Source: JAAZKV01 sp041659525 | Lineage (GTDB): Archaea > Iainarchaeota > Iainarchaeia > Iainarchaeales > JAAZKV01 | Length of the DNA: 64,000 bases | NCBI GenBank assembly: GCA_041659525.1 | Contig: JBAZYC010000001.1 | Coordinates: forward strand, 868,001-932,000 | Reading direction: 5' to 3' | Shown here: positions 1 to 7,867 of the stretch, piece after piece | Layout of the letters: every line of letters begins with the position of its first letter | How positions within the stretch are numbered: the first letter of the stretch is position 1 | The notes under the pieces: model-generated | What the model was told of the DNA's origin: nothing | Database searches by the model: none | What the model saw: only the letters and a program-made list of their open reading frames with translations | Translations under genes and position numbers: made by a program

Positions 1-44
1 AAAAAAGAAAAAACCAAAATTTAGAAAATAATTCTAATTAAGGG

Positions 45-78
45 AGAGACTGCTAAACAGTCTCTTCAATTCTTTTTT
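45..78 (+). terminator. Hairpin terminator of a gene left of the window
   Basis: Perfect 8-bp stem (arms 45-52 and 58-65, loop CTAAA) followed by a run of T at 73-78. It would end a plus-strand transcript entering from outside the window, or act as a leader hairpin for the next gene. Confidence 0.5.
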
Positions 79-129
79 AATCCTAACGAACCATAATAGA
101 GTAGTAGCGTTTATGGGGGTAGTAGTTTT

Positions 130-570
130 ATGATTCAAGATTTTTTAGAAGTAAATAAATTGGATGGAAAAATAATTTCTTTTCCAAGTGACACTACTAT
201 TGAAAAAGCAGTAGAATCTACTCATCTTTCTGCGGGATCAGTTGCAAAAGTAGCTGTTTTTTTTGATGAGAAAATGGATTTTTTTATAGTAATAGCCCCT
301 AAGGATCACGTTGTTTTAGTTAAGGAAGCAAATGAGTTGTTTAAGAAAAAGACTCTTGAGGTTGCTGGGGAAGAGGAAACAAAAAACCTTTCAGGATTTG
401 AAAAAAAGTTCTTTCCACCCATATCAGTTTTTGGTACTACTGTTGCAATGCACCCTATTTTGAAAAACAAACCTAAATTAGTATTTGCTTTGGGTTATAG
501 AGAGTTCTTAGTAATAACTCCAAAAGCCATTATGGATGCAGCAGAAGTTTGCGATGCTTTTGAAGAATAA
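130..570 (+). CDS. YbaK/ProX-type aminoacyl-tRNA deacylase-like protein
   Basis: A 146-residue single-domain protein matching the YbaK/prolyl-tRNA editing fold. Members hydrolyse mischarged tRNAs such as Cys-tRNA(Pro) or Ala-tRNA(Pro) in the cytosol. Visible landmarks are the SAGSVAK segment ending in Lys40, which aligns with the catalytic lysine of YbaK, the beta-strand that follows (VAVFF), and the late ISVFG element corresponding to the family's SPFG turn. The length is normal for a stand-alone editing domain. A GGGGGTAGTAG stretch precedes the ATG. Which tRNA it edits cannot be told from sequence. Confidence 0.75.
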   Translation: MIQDFLEVNKLDGKIISFPSDTTIEKAVESTHLSAGSVAKVAVFFDEKMDFFIVIAPKDHVVLVKEANELFKKKTLEVAGEEETKNLSGFEKKFFPPISVFGTTVAMHPILKNKPKLVFALGYREFLVITPKAIMDAAEVCDAFEE

Positions 571-639
571 ATTAATTTTTTTAGAACAAATTAATGCATC
601 AATAAGGCACTTTTCAATTAGAAATTAGTATTTTATTAT

Positions 640-1860
640 TTAACCGAAGGTCATAAGTATTTCTTTTAGCTTCTTTGCAAAGAAAATGATTTCTTCTTCT
701 GTATTGTATAGGTAAAAGCTTGCTCTTGCTAGGCCTTCAGAGTTTATACTTGATACTAATGGTTCTGCGCAGTGCATTCCGCTTCTAATACAAATATTCT
801 CTCCTTCACTTAGTGCTAGTGCTAGTTCGTGAGCAGAGAGTTTAGTTGATTCAAATAGAACAATTCCTCCTTGCTTTTTAGCATCTTTTGGCCCGTAAAT
901 ATTAATTGATTTTATTTTTGATAATTCTTCAAGAGCTATTTTTGTTAAGTTCTCTTCGTGTTTTGCAATATTATTCATTCCAACTTTTTTTAAGTACTCA
1001 ACTGCTGCTTTGATTCCATAAGATCCTGCAATGTTTGGAGTTCCTGCTTCGAATTTGTTTGGGAGAGTATTCCATTTTGAGGAGTGCCATTCTACTGAGT
1101 GAATCATATCTCCACCGAACATGAATGGGTCAAATTCTTCAAGAAGTTTTTTCTTTCCGATTAGGGCTCCTGTCCCAGTTGGTGCAAGCATTTTGTGTCC
1201 TGAGAAAGCTAAGAAATCAAAATTCATTGCAGAAAAATTTACTTCATGATGAGGAACTAATTGAGCTCCATCAACGCACAAGAGTGCTCCTTCTTTGTGA
1301 GTTCTTTTTTCAATTTCTCTCATGTTAGGTAAAGAAGCTACAGTGTTACTTGCGGCAGTAATTGAAACTAGTTTTGCGCCTCTAACTTTTTCTTCAAACT
1401 CTTTCATATTAAGTGTATAATCTTCATTGAGTCCAACATATTCTAGCTTAACTCCAACTTTTTTTTCAAGGAATTGCCAAGGAACAATATTTGAGTGGTG
1501 CTCCATTTTTGAAACAACTATTTTGTCCCCTTTTTTAAAATAATTAGAATTGTAAAGTGAATACATTACAAGGTTCATTCCTTCTGTAGCATTTCTAACA
1601 AAAATAGTTTCCTCTTTTTTTGCTCCAACAAACTTAGCCACAGTATTATGGGCTTCTTCATGCACCCTACTTGCCTCTTCACTTAATATGTGAAGTCCCC
1701 TGTGAACATTAGCTGATGAATTTTCGTAATAAAACTCTTCTGCATCCACTACTTGCTTTGGTTTTAGTGAACTTGCAGCATTATCTAAGCAAACAATGTT
1801 CTTTCCTCTAATTTTCCTTTGAAGTATTGGATAATCTTCTCGTATTTGATTTACGTTCAT
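640..1860 (-). CDS. sufS: Cysteine desulfurase, SufS-like
   Basis: A PLP-dependent class V aminotransferase-fold enzyme that takes sulfur from cysteine as a persulfide for Fe-S cluster assembly or thio-modification. At 406 residues it has normal SufS length. The PLP lysine lies in AFSGHKML (Lys223), the catalytic cysteine in RSGMHCAEPL (Cys364), and the N-terminal LDNAASSLKP motif is typical. The RSGxHC context fits SufS/CsdA (group II) better than IscS. No SufB, SufC, SufD or IscU gene is in the window, so its partner is unknown. It is divergent from the PHP gene across a 64-bp promoter region. Confidence 0.92.
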   Translation of the reverse strand: MNVNQIREDYPILQRKIRGKNIVCLDNAASSLKPKQVVDAEEFYYENSSANVHRGLHILSEEASRVHEEAHNTVAKFVGAKKEETIFVRNATEGMNLVMYSLYNSNYFKKGDKIVVSKMEHHSNIVPWQFLEKKVGVKLEYVGLNEDYTLNMKEFEEKVRGAKLVSITAASNTVASLPNMREIEKRTHKEGALLCVDGAQLVPHHEVNFSAMNFDFLAFSGHKMLAPTGTGALIGKKKLLEEFDPFMFGGDMIHSVEWHSSKWNTLPNKFEAGTPNIAGSYGIKAAVEYLKKVGMNNIAKHEENLTKIALEELSKIKSINIYGPKDAKKQGGIVLFESTKLSAHELALALSEGENICIRSGMHCAEPLVSSINSEGLARASFYLYNTEEEIIFFAKKLKEILMTFG

Positions 1861-1924
1861 GCTGTCATAATTTAATGTAAAAGGGGTTTTAAAGAGTTAG
1901 TTTCTTTTATTCAAAGGGATAAGT

Positions 1925-2617
1925 ATGTTGTTTGACTTACATTTGCATTCTAGATTCAGTATTGACGCTCTATCTAAACCTTCTACTATACTTAAGGTTT
2001 GCAAAAAGAAAGGATTTGGTTTTTCATTAACCGATCATAATAATATGGATGCTTACAAAGGAAAGGATAATATTAAGCAACTCGCAAAAAAGGAAAACGT
2101 TTTTTTAGTACCTGGTGAAGAAATAAGAGTTTTGAAAGAAAAAGGGAACAGAAAAGCGGTTGGAGAAGTTATAGGTTATTTTTTACAAGAATCAATTACC
2201 CCTTCCATTTTTGAAGAAATATTAGATAGTATAAAATCTCAAGATGCGCTTCTTTCTTGTCCTCATCCTTTTGATTGGCCGAGAAAAAATTTTAAGAAAT
2301 TTCCAAAAGAATGGAAGAAATTTGATTGTATGGAGATTTATAATGCAAGAGCTTATTATCAAGGATTGAATAAAAAGTCTGAAAAATTTTCTCTTAGTGA
2401 GGAAGTAAAAGGAAAAATAGCTTGTCTTGGGGTGAGTGATGCTCATACTCCTGAAGAGATTGGTAATGGGTTAACAGAAATTGATGCGGTTAACGAAACT
2501 GAGTTTAGAAGAGAGATAAAAAAGTGTCGAACTAAAGTAGTTAAAAATGGAAGAGCAAATATTTTACACCATCTTCAAACTCAATTAGCAAGAGAGCATT
2601 TGCTTAAAGGAAGATAA
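1925..2617 (+). CDS. PHP-domain metal-dependent phosphoesterase
   Basis: 230 residues with the PHP metal-binding motifs in order: DLHLHS (His6, His8), LTDHNN (Asp37, His38), PGEEI (about 64-68), CPHPFD (His113) and SDAH (Asp171, His173). PHP proteins hydrolyse phosphoesters, for example nucleotide 3',5'-bisphosphates or histidinol phosphate; the substrate here cannot be told. All ligands look intact, so it should be active. It is not fused to a polymerase and there is no histidine operon nearby. A hairpin terminator follows. Confidence 0.85.
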   Translation: MLFDLHLHSRFSIDALSKPSTILKVCKKKGFGFSLTDHNNMDAYKGKDNIKQLAKKENVFLVPGEEIRVLKEKGNRKAVGEVIGYFLQESITPSIFEEILDSIKSQDALLSCPHPFDWPRKNFKKFPKEWKKFDCMEIYNARAYYQGLNKKSEKFSLSEEVKGKIACLGVSDAHTPEEIGNGLTEIDAVNETEFRREIKKCRTKVVKNGRANILHHLQTQLAREHLLKGR

Positions 2618-2643
2618 TTATTTATTTTTAAAAAAGTTTTTGA

Positions 2644-2666
2644 AAAGAAACTATAAAAGTTTCTTT
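2644..2666. terminator. Hairpin between convergent genes
   Basis: Perfect 9-bp stem (AAAGAAACT, loop ATAAA, AGTTTCTTT) between the plus-strand PHP gene and the minus-strand DHH gene, with T-rich tracts on both sides, so it could terminate in both directions. Confidence 0.55.
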
Positions 2667-2721
2667 CCAATTTATTTCTATTTTAGTTTTTTTATTTTCT
2701 TTCAATTTTATTCTATTTTTT

Positions 2722-4203
2722 TTACTCTTTCTCGAACTTTGTTGTTCTTATTAGTTCTTTGATTTCTTCGAGGATTTTCTCTGAGTGTGCACTAACGAAT
2801 TTTATTGTTCCTGCACATTCGTGTCCTCCGCCTTCAATATTTGCTTGTGGCATTTTTTGTTTCAAATGCTCAATAATTACAGCGATTGGAAGAACTGGTT
2901 TTGTAGCTCTTAGAATAATCATATCAGAAAGTAATCCAAGCGTTATTACTGCGTGGTTTTCTTTTCCTTCAGAGATTTCATCATGAACCATTCCAATTAC
3001 TTTTCCTGCTGGAGGGTACTTGAATCTTACAGTGTATTTTTCAAGATCAATATATGAAAAAATTATTCCATTTATTTCTTGTGTCTTCACGTAAGGCATT
3101 GTACTTTGCAATTGTATTTGCATTCCTCTATTAGTTTCTTCAGAAATTAAAGAAACAATTTCGTTGTTTGTGAAGAATTCTTCGTAAACTCCTTCTCCTG
3201 CATCGAACTTTAAGTTGTATGAAGCAAAATCAATTGCTACTCCAATTTTTCTTAGTTCTTCAACAGTTTTTCCACTATTCTTGATATATTGTTCTACTTC
3301 AATTCCTTCCGATCTATCACTTATTGCTGCAAGCGCAGGGATTAATTTGTTTTCAAATTTATCATTCACGAGTCTTGCCACTTCGTAAGAAAGCATTGAT
3401 GCACATATCTTGCTATCAAACCCAAAAATATAGGGGTTTAAGTGCAGTGATAAAAAGGGACAAACACTTGTTTTTCCATTTACTATTTCTCCAGGATTGT
3501 GGTGATCTATTACCATTATTTCAAATCCTAATGCGTGCATCATTTTTAGTGCGAAGTAATCTTCGTGCGTTGATCCATTATCAATTATTACAATTAATGG
3601 TTTCTTTTGACTGAAATCATTAACTAATCTCTTTGATAGTGATAAGTCTCTTAGCATATCTGTTGTTTCATAGAATGGAGCTTTGCTTGGATTTCTATAC
3701 AAGTTGTAAGCAGGGTTTGTTCCAAACTCTACCATGAAATCATTTATTGCTTTTTCAACCGCGATTCCAGCTGAGATTCCATCCGCATCAGCGTGGTGTC
3801 TAATTAGAACCGGTTCTCCAGTGATAACAGCTTTTCTTAGTCTTTGTGCAACTAAATAAAATCTTTCTTTCATTGCTTCGTATTTCTCAGATTTTACTGA
3901 GAAAGCTTTTTTTGTTGGTTTACTTTTTTCATCAATTATTTTTGAGAAATCAGCAGTAGATTTTTTCATTCTATCTATTTCTATTTGTTTTTTTCCTGCT
4001 CTTTCAGTAACATATCCTTCAAGGAAAACAGTTTCATCAGCATTGAAATCAGATTCTTTAGTCACTGCATCAATGATTCCTGTTCCGTCACTCACTTGGA
4101 ATACTACTGGTCCAGGTTTTGCTTTTCTTATTATTTTTACGTCTCCCGAAAACATACTGTTTTGTACAGCTTCGGCTATATTTTTTGCATATTTTTTTTC
4201 CAT
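2722..4203 (-). CDS. RecJ-like DHH/DHHA1 exonuclease with N-terminal OB domain
   Basis: 493 residues from the ATG at 4203; an in-frame GTG nine bases upstream belongs to the GTGATT ribosome binding site. An OB-fold nucleic-acid-binding segment (about 15-80) is followed by a DHH phosphoesterase core with HHADADGISA (from about 136), IIDNGS (about 207) and VIDHHNP (DHH at 233-235). The DHHA1 glycine-rich motif GGGHECAG lies near 455. Archaeal proteins of this type are RecJ-like single-strand DNA or RNA exonucleases, some (GAN) bound to the GINS replication complex. The motifs are intact. The gene has an unusually long leader with a hairpin (see 4204-4516). Confidence 0.85.
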   Translation of the reverse strand: MEKKYAKNIAEAVQNSMFSGDVKIIRKAKPGPVVFQVSDGTGIIDAVTKESDFNADETVFLEGYVTERAGKKQIEIDRMKKSTADFSKIIDEKSKPTKKAFSVKSEKYEAMKERFYLVAQRLRKAVITGEPVLIRHHADADGISAGIAVEKAINDFMVEFGTNPAYNLYRNPSKAPFYETTDMLRDLSLSKRLVNDFSQKKPLIVIIDNGSTHEDYFALKMMHALGFEIMVIDHHNPGEIVNGKTSVCPFLSLHLNPYIFGFDSKICASMLSYEVARLVNDKFENKLIPALAAISDRSEGIEVEQYIKNSGKTVEELRKIGVAIDFASYNLKFDAGEGVYEEFFTNNEIVSLISEETNRGMQIQLQSTMPYVKTQEINGIIFSYIDLEKYTVRFKYPPAGKVIGMVHDEISEGKENHAVITLGLLSDMIILRATKPVLPIAVIIEHLKQKMPQANIEGGGHECAGTIKFVSAHSEKILEEIKELIRTTKFEKE

Positions 4204-4516
4204 TTTAATCACTCTTTATTTTTTTTATCCTTTTTATTTTTTCAAACCATTTTTGTTGGTTTGTTTTTCATTCAAATTATTAGAAATAGGTTATTTTCGA
4301 CCTCAAAAGGGCGAGTACCATTTACTATCTTTGACAAATAATTCCTATTATTAGAGTATATAAATATTCTTTTTTTGCGATTTTTTCAAAAAAGAGGGGG
4401 GATTTGGTAAAATAGCCCTAAAATTGATTATAATTGATTTAAACGGGCTTTTCTAAGTTTCATTCTTGTCCCCAAGGTATTTAATCTAGTTTAATCAATA
4501 TTTTTTGTAGATTTGT
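4204..4516. promoter_or_regulatory. Divergent promoter region and long leader
   Basis: About 310 bases without a gene between the divergent RecJ-like and CDP-alcohol transferase genes. I see a TATA-like element around 4357-4368 that would give the minus-strand gene a leader of over 100 nt, much longer than others here. In that leader a 7-bp hairpin (arms 4243-4249 and 4257-4263) lies close to the ribosome binding site. A second TATA-like element near 4478-4486 suits the plus-strand gene. No small ORF or recognised RNA family was seen. Confidence 0.4.
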
Positions 4517-5149
4517 ATGATTTCTAAGTTAAGAAAAAATATTGGCTTTTTACAAAACATTTTATCTTGGCCTTTTATTAAACTAAAAGTAGACCCTAAT
4601 TTAATTTCTGTTTTTGGATTAGTTCTTGCTTTAATTGGAGCTTTTTTTGTAATTAACCAACAATGGCTTTTTGCTTTAATTTTCTTTATCCTCGCTCCAA
4701 CAATGGATTTAATTGATGGGGCAGTTGCAAGAGCGTTAAAGAAGCAAAGTAATTGGGGTAATTATTTTGAAACAATGATTGACAAGTTAGTAGATTTTGC
4801 GATGATTGGTTCTTTTGCTTTTATTCCAATTTACGCAATCCCTGCAGTTCTTGCTTTAGGTTTTTCAGCAATTTCTTCTTATGCAAAACCCCGAGTGGCT
4901 TTAATTATTATTACTGATAATAGGGATTGGCCTGCAATTGGAGAACACGCTGATAAATTAATCCTAATTTTATTAGCATTGGCCTTGGCAGTAAGGGGTT
5001 ATAATTTTATTGAAGTATTTTTGTATTTAATTGCAATAATTTCAGCAATTGGCTCAGTTCAAAGAATGTTTTATGCTAAGAATTTGATTAAAGAAGCTGA
5101 AAAGAAAGGAAACTTACTTCCTTACATTAAACAAAGAAAAGAAAGGTAA
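4517..5149 (+). CDS. CDP-alcohol phosphatidyltransferase family membrane enzyme
   Basis: A 210-residue polytopic membrane protein carrying the CDP-alcohol phosphatidyltransferase motif D-x2-DG-x2-AR-x8-G-x3-x-x3-D at 64-89 (DLIDGAVAR, then GNYFETMIDK). Such enzymes swap CMP on a CDP-activated lipid for a polar alcohol to make phospholipid head groups such as archaetidylinositol phosphate or archaetidylglycerol phosphate. The third aspartate of the motif is replaced by Glu85, while Asp64, Asp67 and Asp89 remain. About five or six hydrophobic segments follow. The alcohol acceptor cannot be assigned. Confidence 0.85.
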   Translation: MISKLRKNIGFLQNILSWPFIKLKVDPNLISVFGLVLALIGAFFVINQQWLFALIFFILAPTMDLIDGAVARALKKQSNWGNYFETMIDKLVDFAMIGSFAFIPIYAIPAVLALGFSAISSYAKPRVALIIITDNRDWPAIGEHADKLILILLALALAVRGYNFIEVFLYLIAIISAIGSVQRMFYAKNLIKEAEKKGNLLPYIKQRKER

Positions 5150-5213
5150 TTGAATTTTTTGGGTCGAGGTTTATTTTTAATTCTTTTAGTTTGTTAATTT
5201 ATTTAGTGATTTT

Positions 5214-5624
5214 ATGAGTGAAACCCAAGTTTCAGTTGGAGCTATTGCAGCAGAAGCAAAACCTATCGAACAGTCAGAGACTGCAGGACAACCAAAATTA
5301 GCTTTTAATGATTGGTTGAAAGCAGAGCTTAGAGTAGGTTTAATTGAACTCGTTGAAGAAATTGCTGGTAAAGATAAATTATACAAATTGAGTGTTGATT
5401 TTGGAACCGAACAGGGTAAGAAAATTATTGTTGCTGGTTTAAGACCTTATTATTTGAAAGAAGAGTTGCAAGGAAAAAAGTGCCCTTTTGTTTTTAATTT
5501 AGCTCCAGCAAAACTTGCAGGAATTGAAAGTAATGGAATGATTCTTGCTGCAAGAAGTTCTGAAAACAAGTACAAAGTTTTCTTTTCAGATGACTCTGTT
5601 CCACAAGGATCAAGACTTGAATAA
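5214..5624 (+). CDS. tRNA-binding OB-domain protein (MetRS-beta/EMAPII/CsaA-like)
   Basis: 136 residues: a low-complexity N-terminus of about 35 residues followed by a tRNA-binding OB fold of the type at the C-terminus of methionyl-tRNA synthetase and in CsaA. Signature pieces are LRVGLIELVEEI, KLYKLSVDFG, KIIVAGLRPYY, NLAPAKLAGIESNGMILAA and a final S-D-DSVPQGSRLE block. Members bind the tRNA elbow and boost synthetase activity, or act as chaperones. The ATG is preceded by TAGTGATTTT, a good archaeal ribosome binding site. No metG is in the window. Confidence 0.85.
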   Translation: MSETQVSVGAIAAEAKPIEQSETAGQPKLAFNDWLKAELRVGLIELVEEIAGKDKLYKLSVDFGTEQGKKIIVAGLRPYYLKEELQGKKCPFVFNLAPAKLAGIESNGMILAARSSENKYKVFFSDDSVPQGSRLE

Positions 5625-5625
5625 G

Positions 5626-5654
5626 AAAAAGGTTTGAAAACTTTTAACCTTTTT
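5626..5654. terminator. Hairpin between convergent genes
   Basis: A 9-bp inverted repeat (AAAAAGGTT at 5626-5634, AACCTTTTT at 5646-5654) with an 11-base loop, merging into a T-run, between the OB-protein gene and the convergent TraB gene. Confidence 0.5.
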
Positions 5655-5682
5655 TTTCACTAATTTTTTTAATTAACTATTT

Positions 5683-6849
5683 CTAAGCTAGTAATGCAAT
5701 TAGTGTAGGAAAAGCAATTATTACTCCAATTGTTGCTCCTAAATTTGTTAGTGCTGCAACGATTAGTATGTGAGTAACTTTGTTATTGTAAAATCCTCCT
5801 AGTGAGGATACATCAGGGAGTTTTTCAAAATCCATTACTTTTGGTGGATTAAATCTTGTTTCAACTATTCCTGCAATCCAACCTGCTGCAAGTGCGGGGT
5901 GTAGAGTAGTAATTGGTGCTGAAATAAATGCTGCAATAATTGAAAATGGGTGAGCTCGGGCAATTAGTGCACCAAGAGCAGAAAGTCCTCCAGTAATTAC
6001 TATCCAATATCCTAACATATTTAGAGTGGTATCTGCTCCTTTTACATAAAATCCCCAAACGAGGATTGCCAAAAATATTAGTGGTAAAATTGTTCCAATT
6101 ATTTTAATATAATTAGTTTTTGTAGGAGTGGTATTTAATTTTTGTATATCTGTGTTTTTTTCTTTTTTTAAGTATTCAACAATTCCTTCAATGTGTCCCG
6201 CCCCAACTACTGCCACAATTTTTTTCCCAGGACTGTGTTTAATCATTTCTGCAATATAAGTGTCTCTCTCATCAACAAGCACTTTTTTTATTGAAGGGAA
6301 TTGTTTTCCAAGTTCTTTCATTAAATTATTAATCAAATCCTCTTTTTTTAGTTCTTCAATCTTTTCAACAGTTACTTTTTCACCCACTCCAAAGAAGCCT
6401 CCTATTAGTGCTCCTCCAAGTTTTACTTTTTCAGTAAAGCTCATTTCATTAAATGCTCTCTTTAGTGTAATTCTTACATCTCTATCCAGTAGTTGTATTG
6501 GTACTTGTTTTTCTTGGGCTTTTTTTAGGGCTATCATCATTTCTGCGCCGGGTTGTACTCCTACATTATTTCCAAGTTGGCGCTGCATGTTTGAAAGAAA
6601 TACATTTAGTAAAAACAAATAAGTTTTTCCTGTTTGAATAATTTCAACTAAATTAGTTTCTTGCCATTTTTTTCCAGAAGCAAGTTGGTAAAGTCTGTCT
6701 TTATCTAGTTCTACTCCAATAACATCAGGAGTTTCTTCTTCAATTGTTTTTTCTACAAGAGAAATGGATTCTTTTGAAATGTGTGCAGTCCCTACAAGGA
6801 TTATTTCTTTTTTCTTGTCCTTTTCTCCGATAAATAGTCGCTTAATCAT
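5683..6849 (-). CDS. TraB/PrgY-family membrane protein
   Basis: 388 residues with an N-terminal TraB domain (GTAHISKES at 20-28, GVELDKDR near 45, and a late AVVGAGHIEGIV near 215) followed by about four hydrophobic segments between residues 247 and 388. The TraB/PrgY fold is related to metal-dependent proteases of the Tiki/GumN clan; bacterial PrgY lowers secreted peptide pheromone, and archaeal roles are unknown. The conserved GxxH and GVELD elements are present. The catalytic part is probably cytosolic with a C-terminal membrane anchor, but topology is inferred only from hydrophobicity. Confidence 0.82.
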   Translation of the reverse strand: MIKRLFIGEKDKKKEIILVGTAHISKESISLVEKTIEEETPDVIGVELDKDRLYQLASGKKWQETNLVEIIQTGKTYLFLLNVFLSNMQRQLGNNVGVQPGAEMMIALKKAQEKQVPIQLLDRDVRITLKRAFNEMSFTEKVKLGGALIGGFFGVGEKVTVEKIEELKKEDLINNLMKELGKQFPSIKKVLVDERDTYIAEMIKHSPGKKIVAVVGAGHIEGIVEYLKKEKNTDIQKLNTTPTKTNYIKIIGTILPLIFLAILVWGFYVKGADTTLNMLGYWIVITGGLSALGALIARAHPFSIIAAFISAPITTLHPALAAGWIAGIVETRFNPPKVMDFEKLPDVSSLGGFYNNKVTHILIVAALTNLGATIGVIIAFPTLIALLA

Positions 6850-6963
6850 TTATCACTTAAAAGGATAAAGAGTTTTTAAAGCCTAGTGAATAGTTTTGTT
6901 TTTACCTAAGTAAAGAAAATAACTTTTTGAAATTGAAAAAAAGAGTTAGGGATTAGTTTTGAT

Positions 6964-7128
6964 TTAGTTTCCGCTTTTAATTATCAAAAATATTCCTGCT
7001 AAAATTAGAATGAACCAGCTTATCCAAAAGAAGCCCTTAATTGGGTCTCCTAGTTGAGGGAAAATGAATTGGGTTACGGCTATTCCGAGCCCCATTCCTA
7101 TTAGGAACAATCCTGCTGATGTATTCAT
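6964..7128 (-). CDS. Small two-helix membrane protein (54 aa)
   Basis: A short reading frame (ATG at 7128, TAA at 6964-6966) in a gap that otherwise holds nothing. It encodes two hydrophobic segments (about 5-24 and 33-51) joined by the loop PQLGDPIKG and ending in KSGN. The helix-loop-helix design with glycines and no frame breaks suggests a real small membrane protein. I do not recognise the family. The first bases overlap a longer alternative reading of the next gene's N-terminus, which argues for the downstream start chosen there. Confidence 0.55.
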   Translation of the reverse strand: MNTSAGLFLIGMGLGIAVTQFIFPQLGDPIKGFFWISWFILILAGIFLIIKSGN

Positions 7129-7180
7129 GACACAGATTAATGTAAACAGGTATAAAAATCTAATTGAGCCTCTTTCTTTT

Positions 7181-7858
7181 ATGAAAAAGCTAGTATTTAT
7201 TGAAATGGAAGGAGTTCTTTCTACTTTTGGACAATATTCTCCAAATAGTGCGAAAGTACGTTCTTTTCTTACTGAATTAATCTCTTTTTGTAAAACAAAT
7301 AAAATTGAACTTTATTTGATTTCAGGGTATCATGAGAGTATTGCAAAGAAGAATTTGAGTAAAAACAAATTTGAAGAATTTTTTGACGAGCACCACTTTT
7401 TGTGCGTGGATGATATTTACATTGCAAGTAAAGCCGAGGGGGATAAAAAGCTTCATGAAGAGAATATGAAAAAGAATCCCGAATTTAATGACACTTTTTT
7501 TAAACAAATAATTATTCAACAAATATTAAAAAAAATGGATTTGAATGAAAAAGATGCTTTGCTTTTGAGTGATGATATTTGGGTTGATGGTTATTACACT
7601 TCAAGATTTTCAAAAATAGATTTTGCAATTTTTGAAGAAAATGTTTTGGATAGAGGCAAAGTTGTTGATAGATTAAATGGACTTGCTTATTTTTCACTTG
7701 AATTTAGTTCAGTAAAACAACTTTTAGAAAATTTTCCAATAGTAAACCTGTCTTCGCTTGAGAAATATGTTTTTGAAACAATGAGGGATGCCCTTGTTGG
7801 TAGCGGAGTAAAAGAATCTATAAAAAATGCTATGCAAAAGAAGTTAGAAAAAAGATAG
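7181..7858 (+). CDS. HAD-like protein with substituted catalytic aspartates
   Basis: 225 residues from the ATG at 7181, which follows a TATA-like GGTATAAAAATC at 7149-7160. The layout resembles a HAD hydrolase: motif I VFIEMEGVL (5-13), motif II LISGYHE (Ser48), a possible motif III lysine near 84-89 and motif IV LLSDDIW (Asp131, Asp132). In motif I both aspartates, including the nucleophile, are glutamates (Glu8, Glu10), so classical HAD phosphatase chemistry is doubtful. Its stop codon directly abuts the next gene's ribosome binding site, so the two are probably co-translated. Confidence 0.6.
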   Translation: MKKLVFIEMEGVLSTFGQYSPNSAKVRSFLTELISFCKTNKIELYLISGYHESIAKKNLSKNKFEEFFDEHHFLCVDDIYIASKAEGDKKLHEENMKKNPEFNDTFFKQIIIQQILKKMDLNEKDALLLSDDIWVDGYYTSRFSKIDFAIFEENVLDRGKVVDRLNGLAYFSLEFSSVKQLLENFPIVNLSSLEKYVFETMRDALVGSGVKESIKNAMQKKLEKR

Positions 7859-7867
7859 GTGAGTATC

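Noticed and set aside
3985..4354. Two plus-strand frames opposite the RecJ-like start
   Set aside because: Phe-rich shadows of the minus-strand gene and its T-rich leader, without ribosome binding sites.
7064..7180. 39-residue N-terminal extension of the HAD-like protein
   Set aside because: It overlaps the small minus-strand membrane gene, has no ribosome binding site and lies upstream of the TATA element; the ATG at 7181 starts the fold directly.
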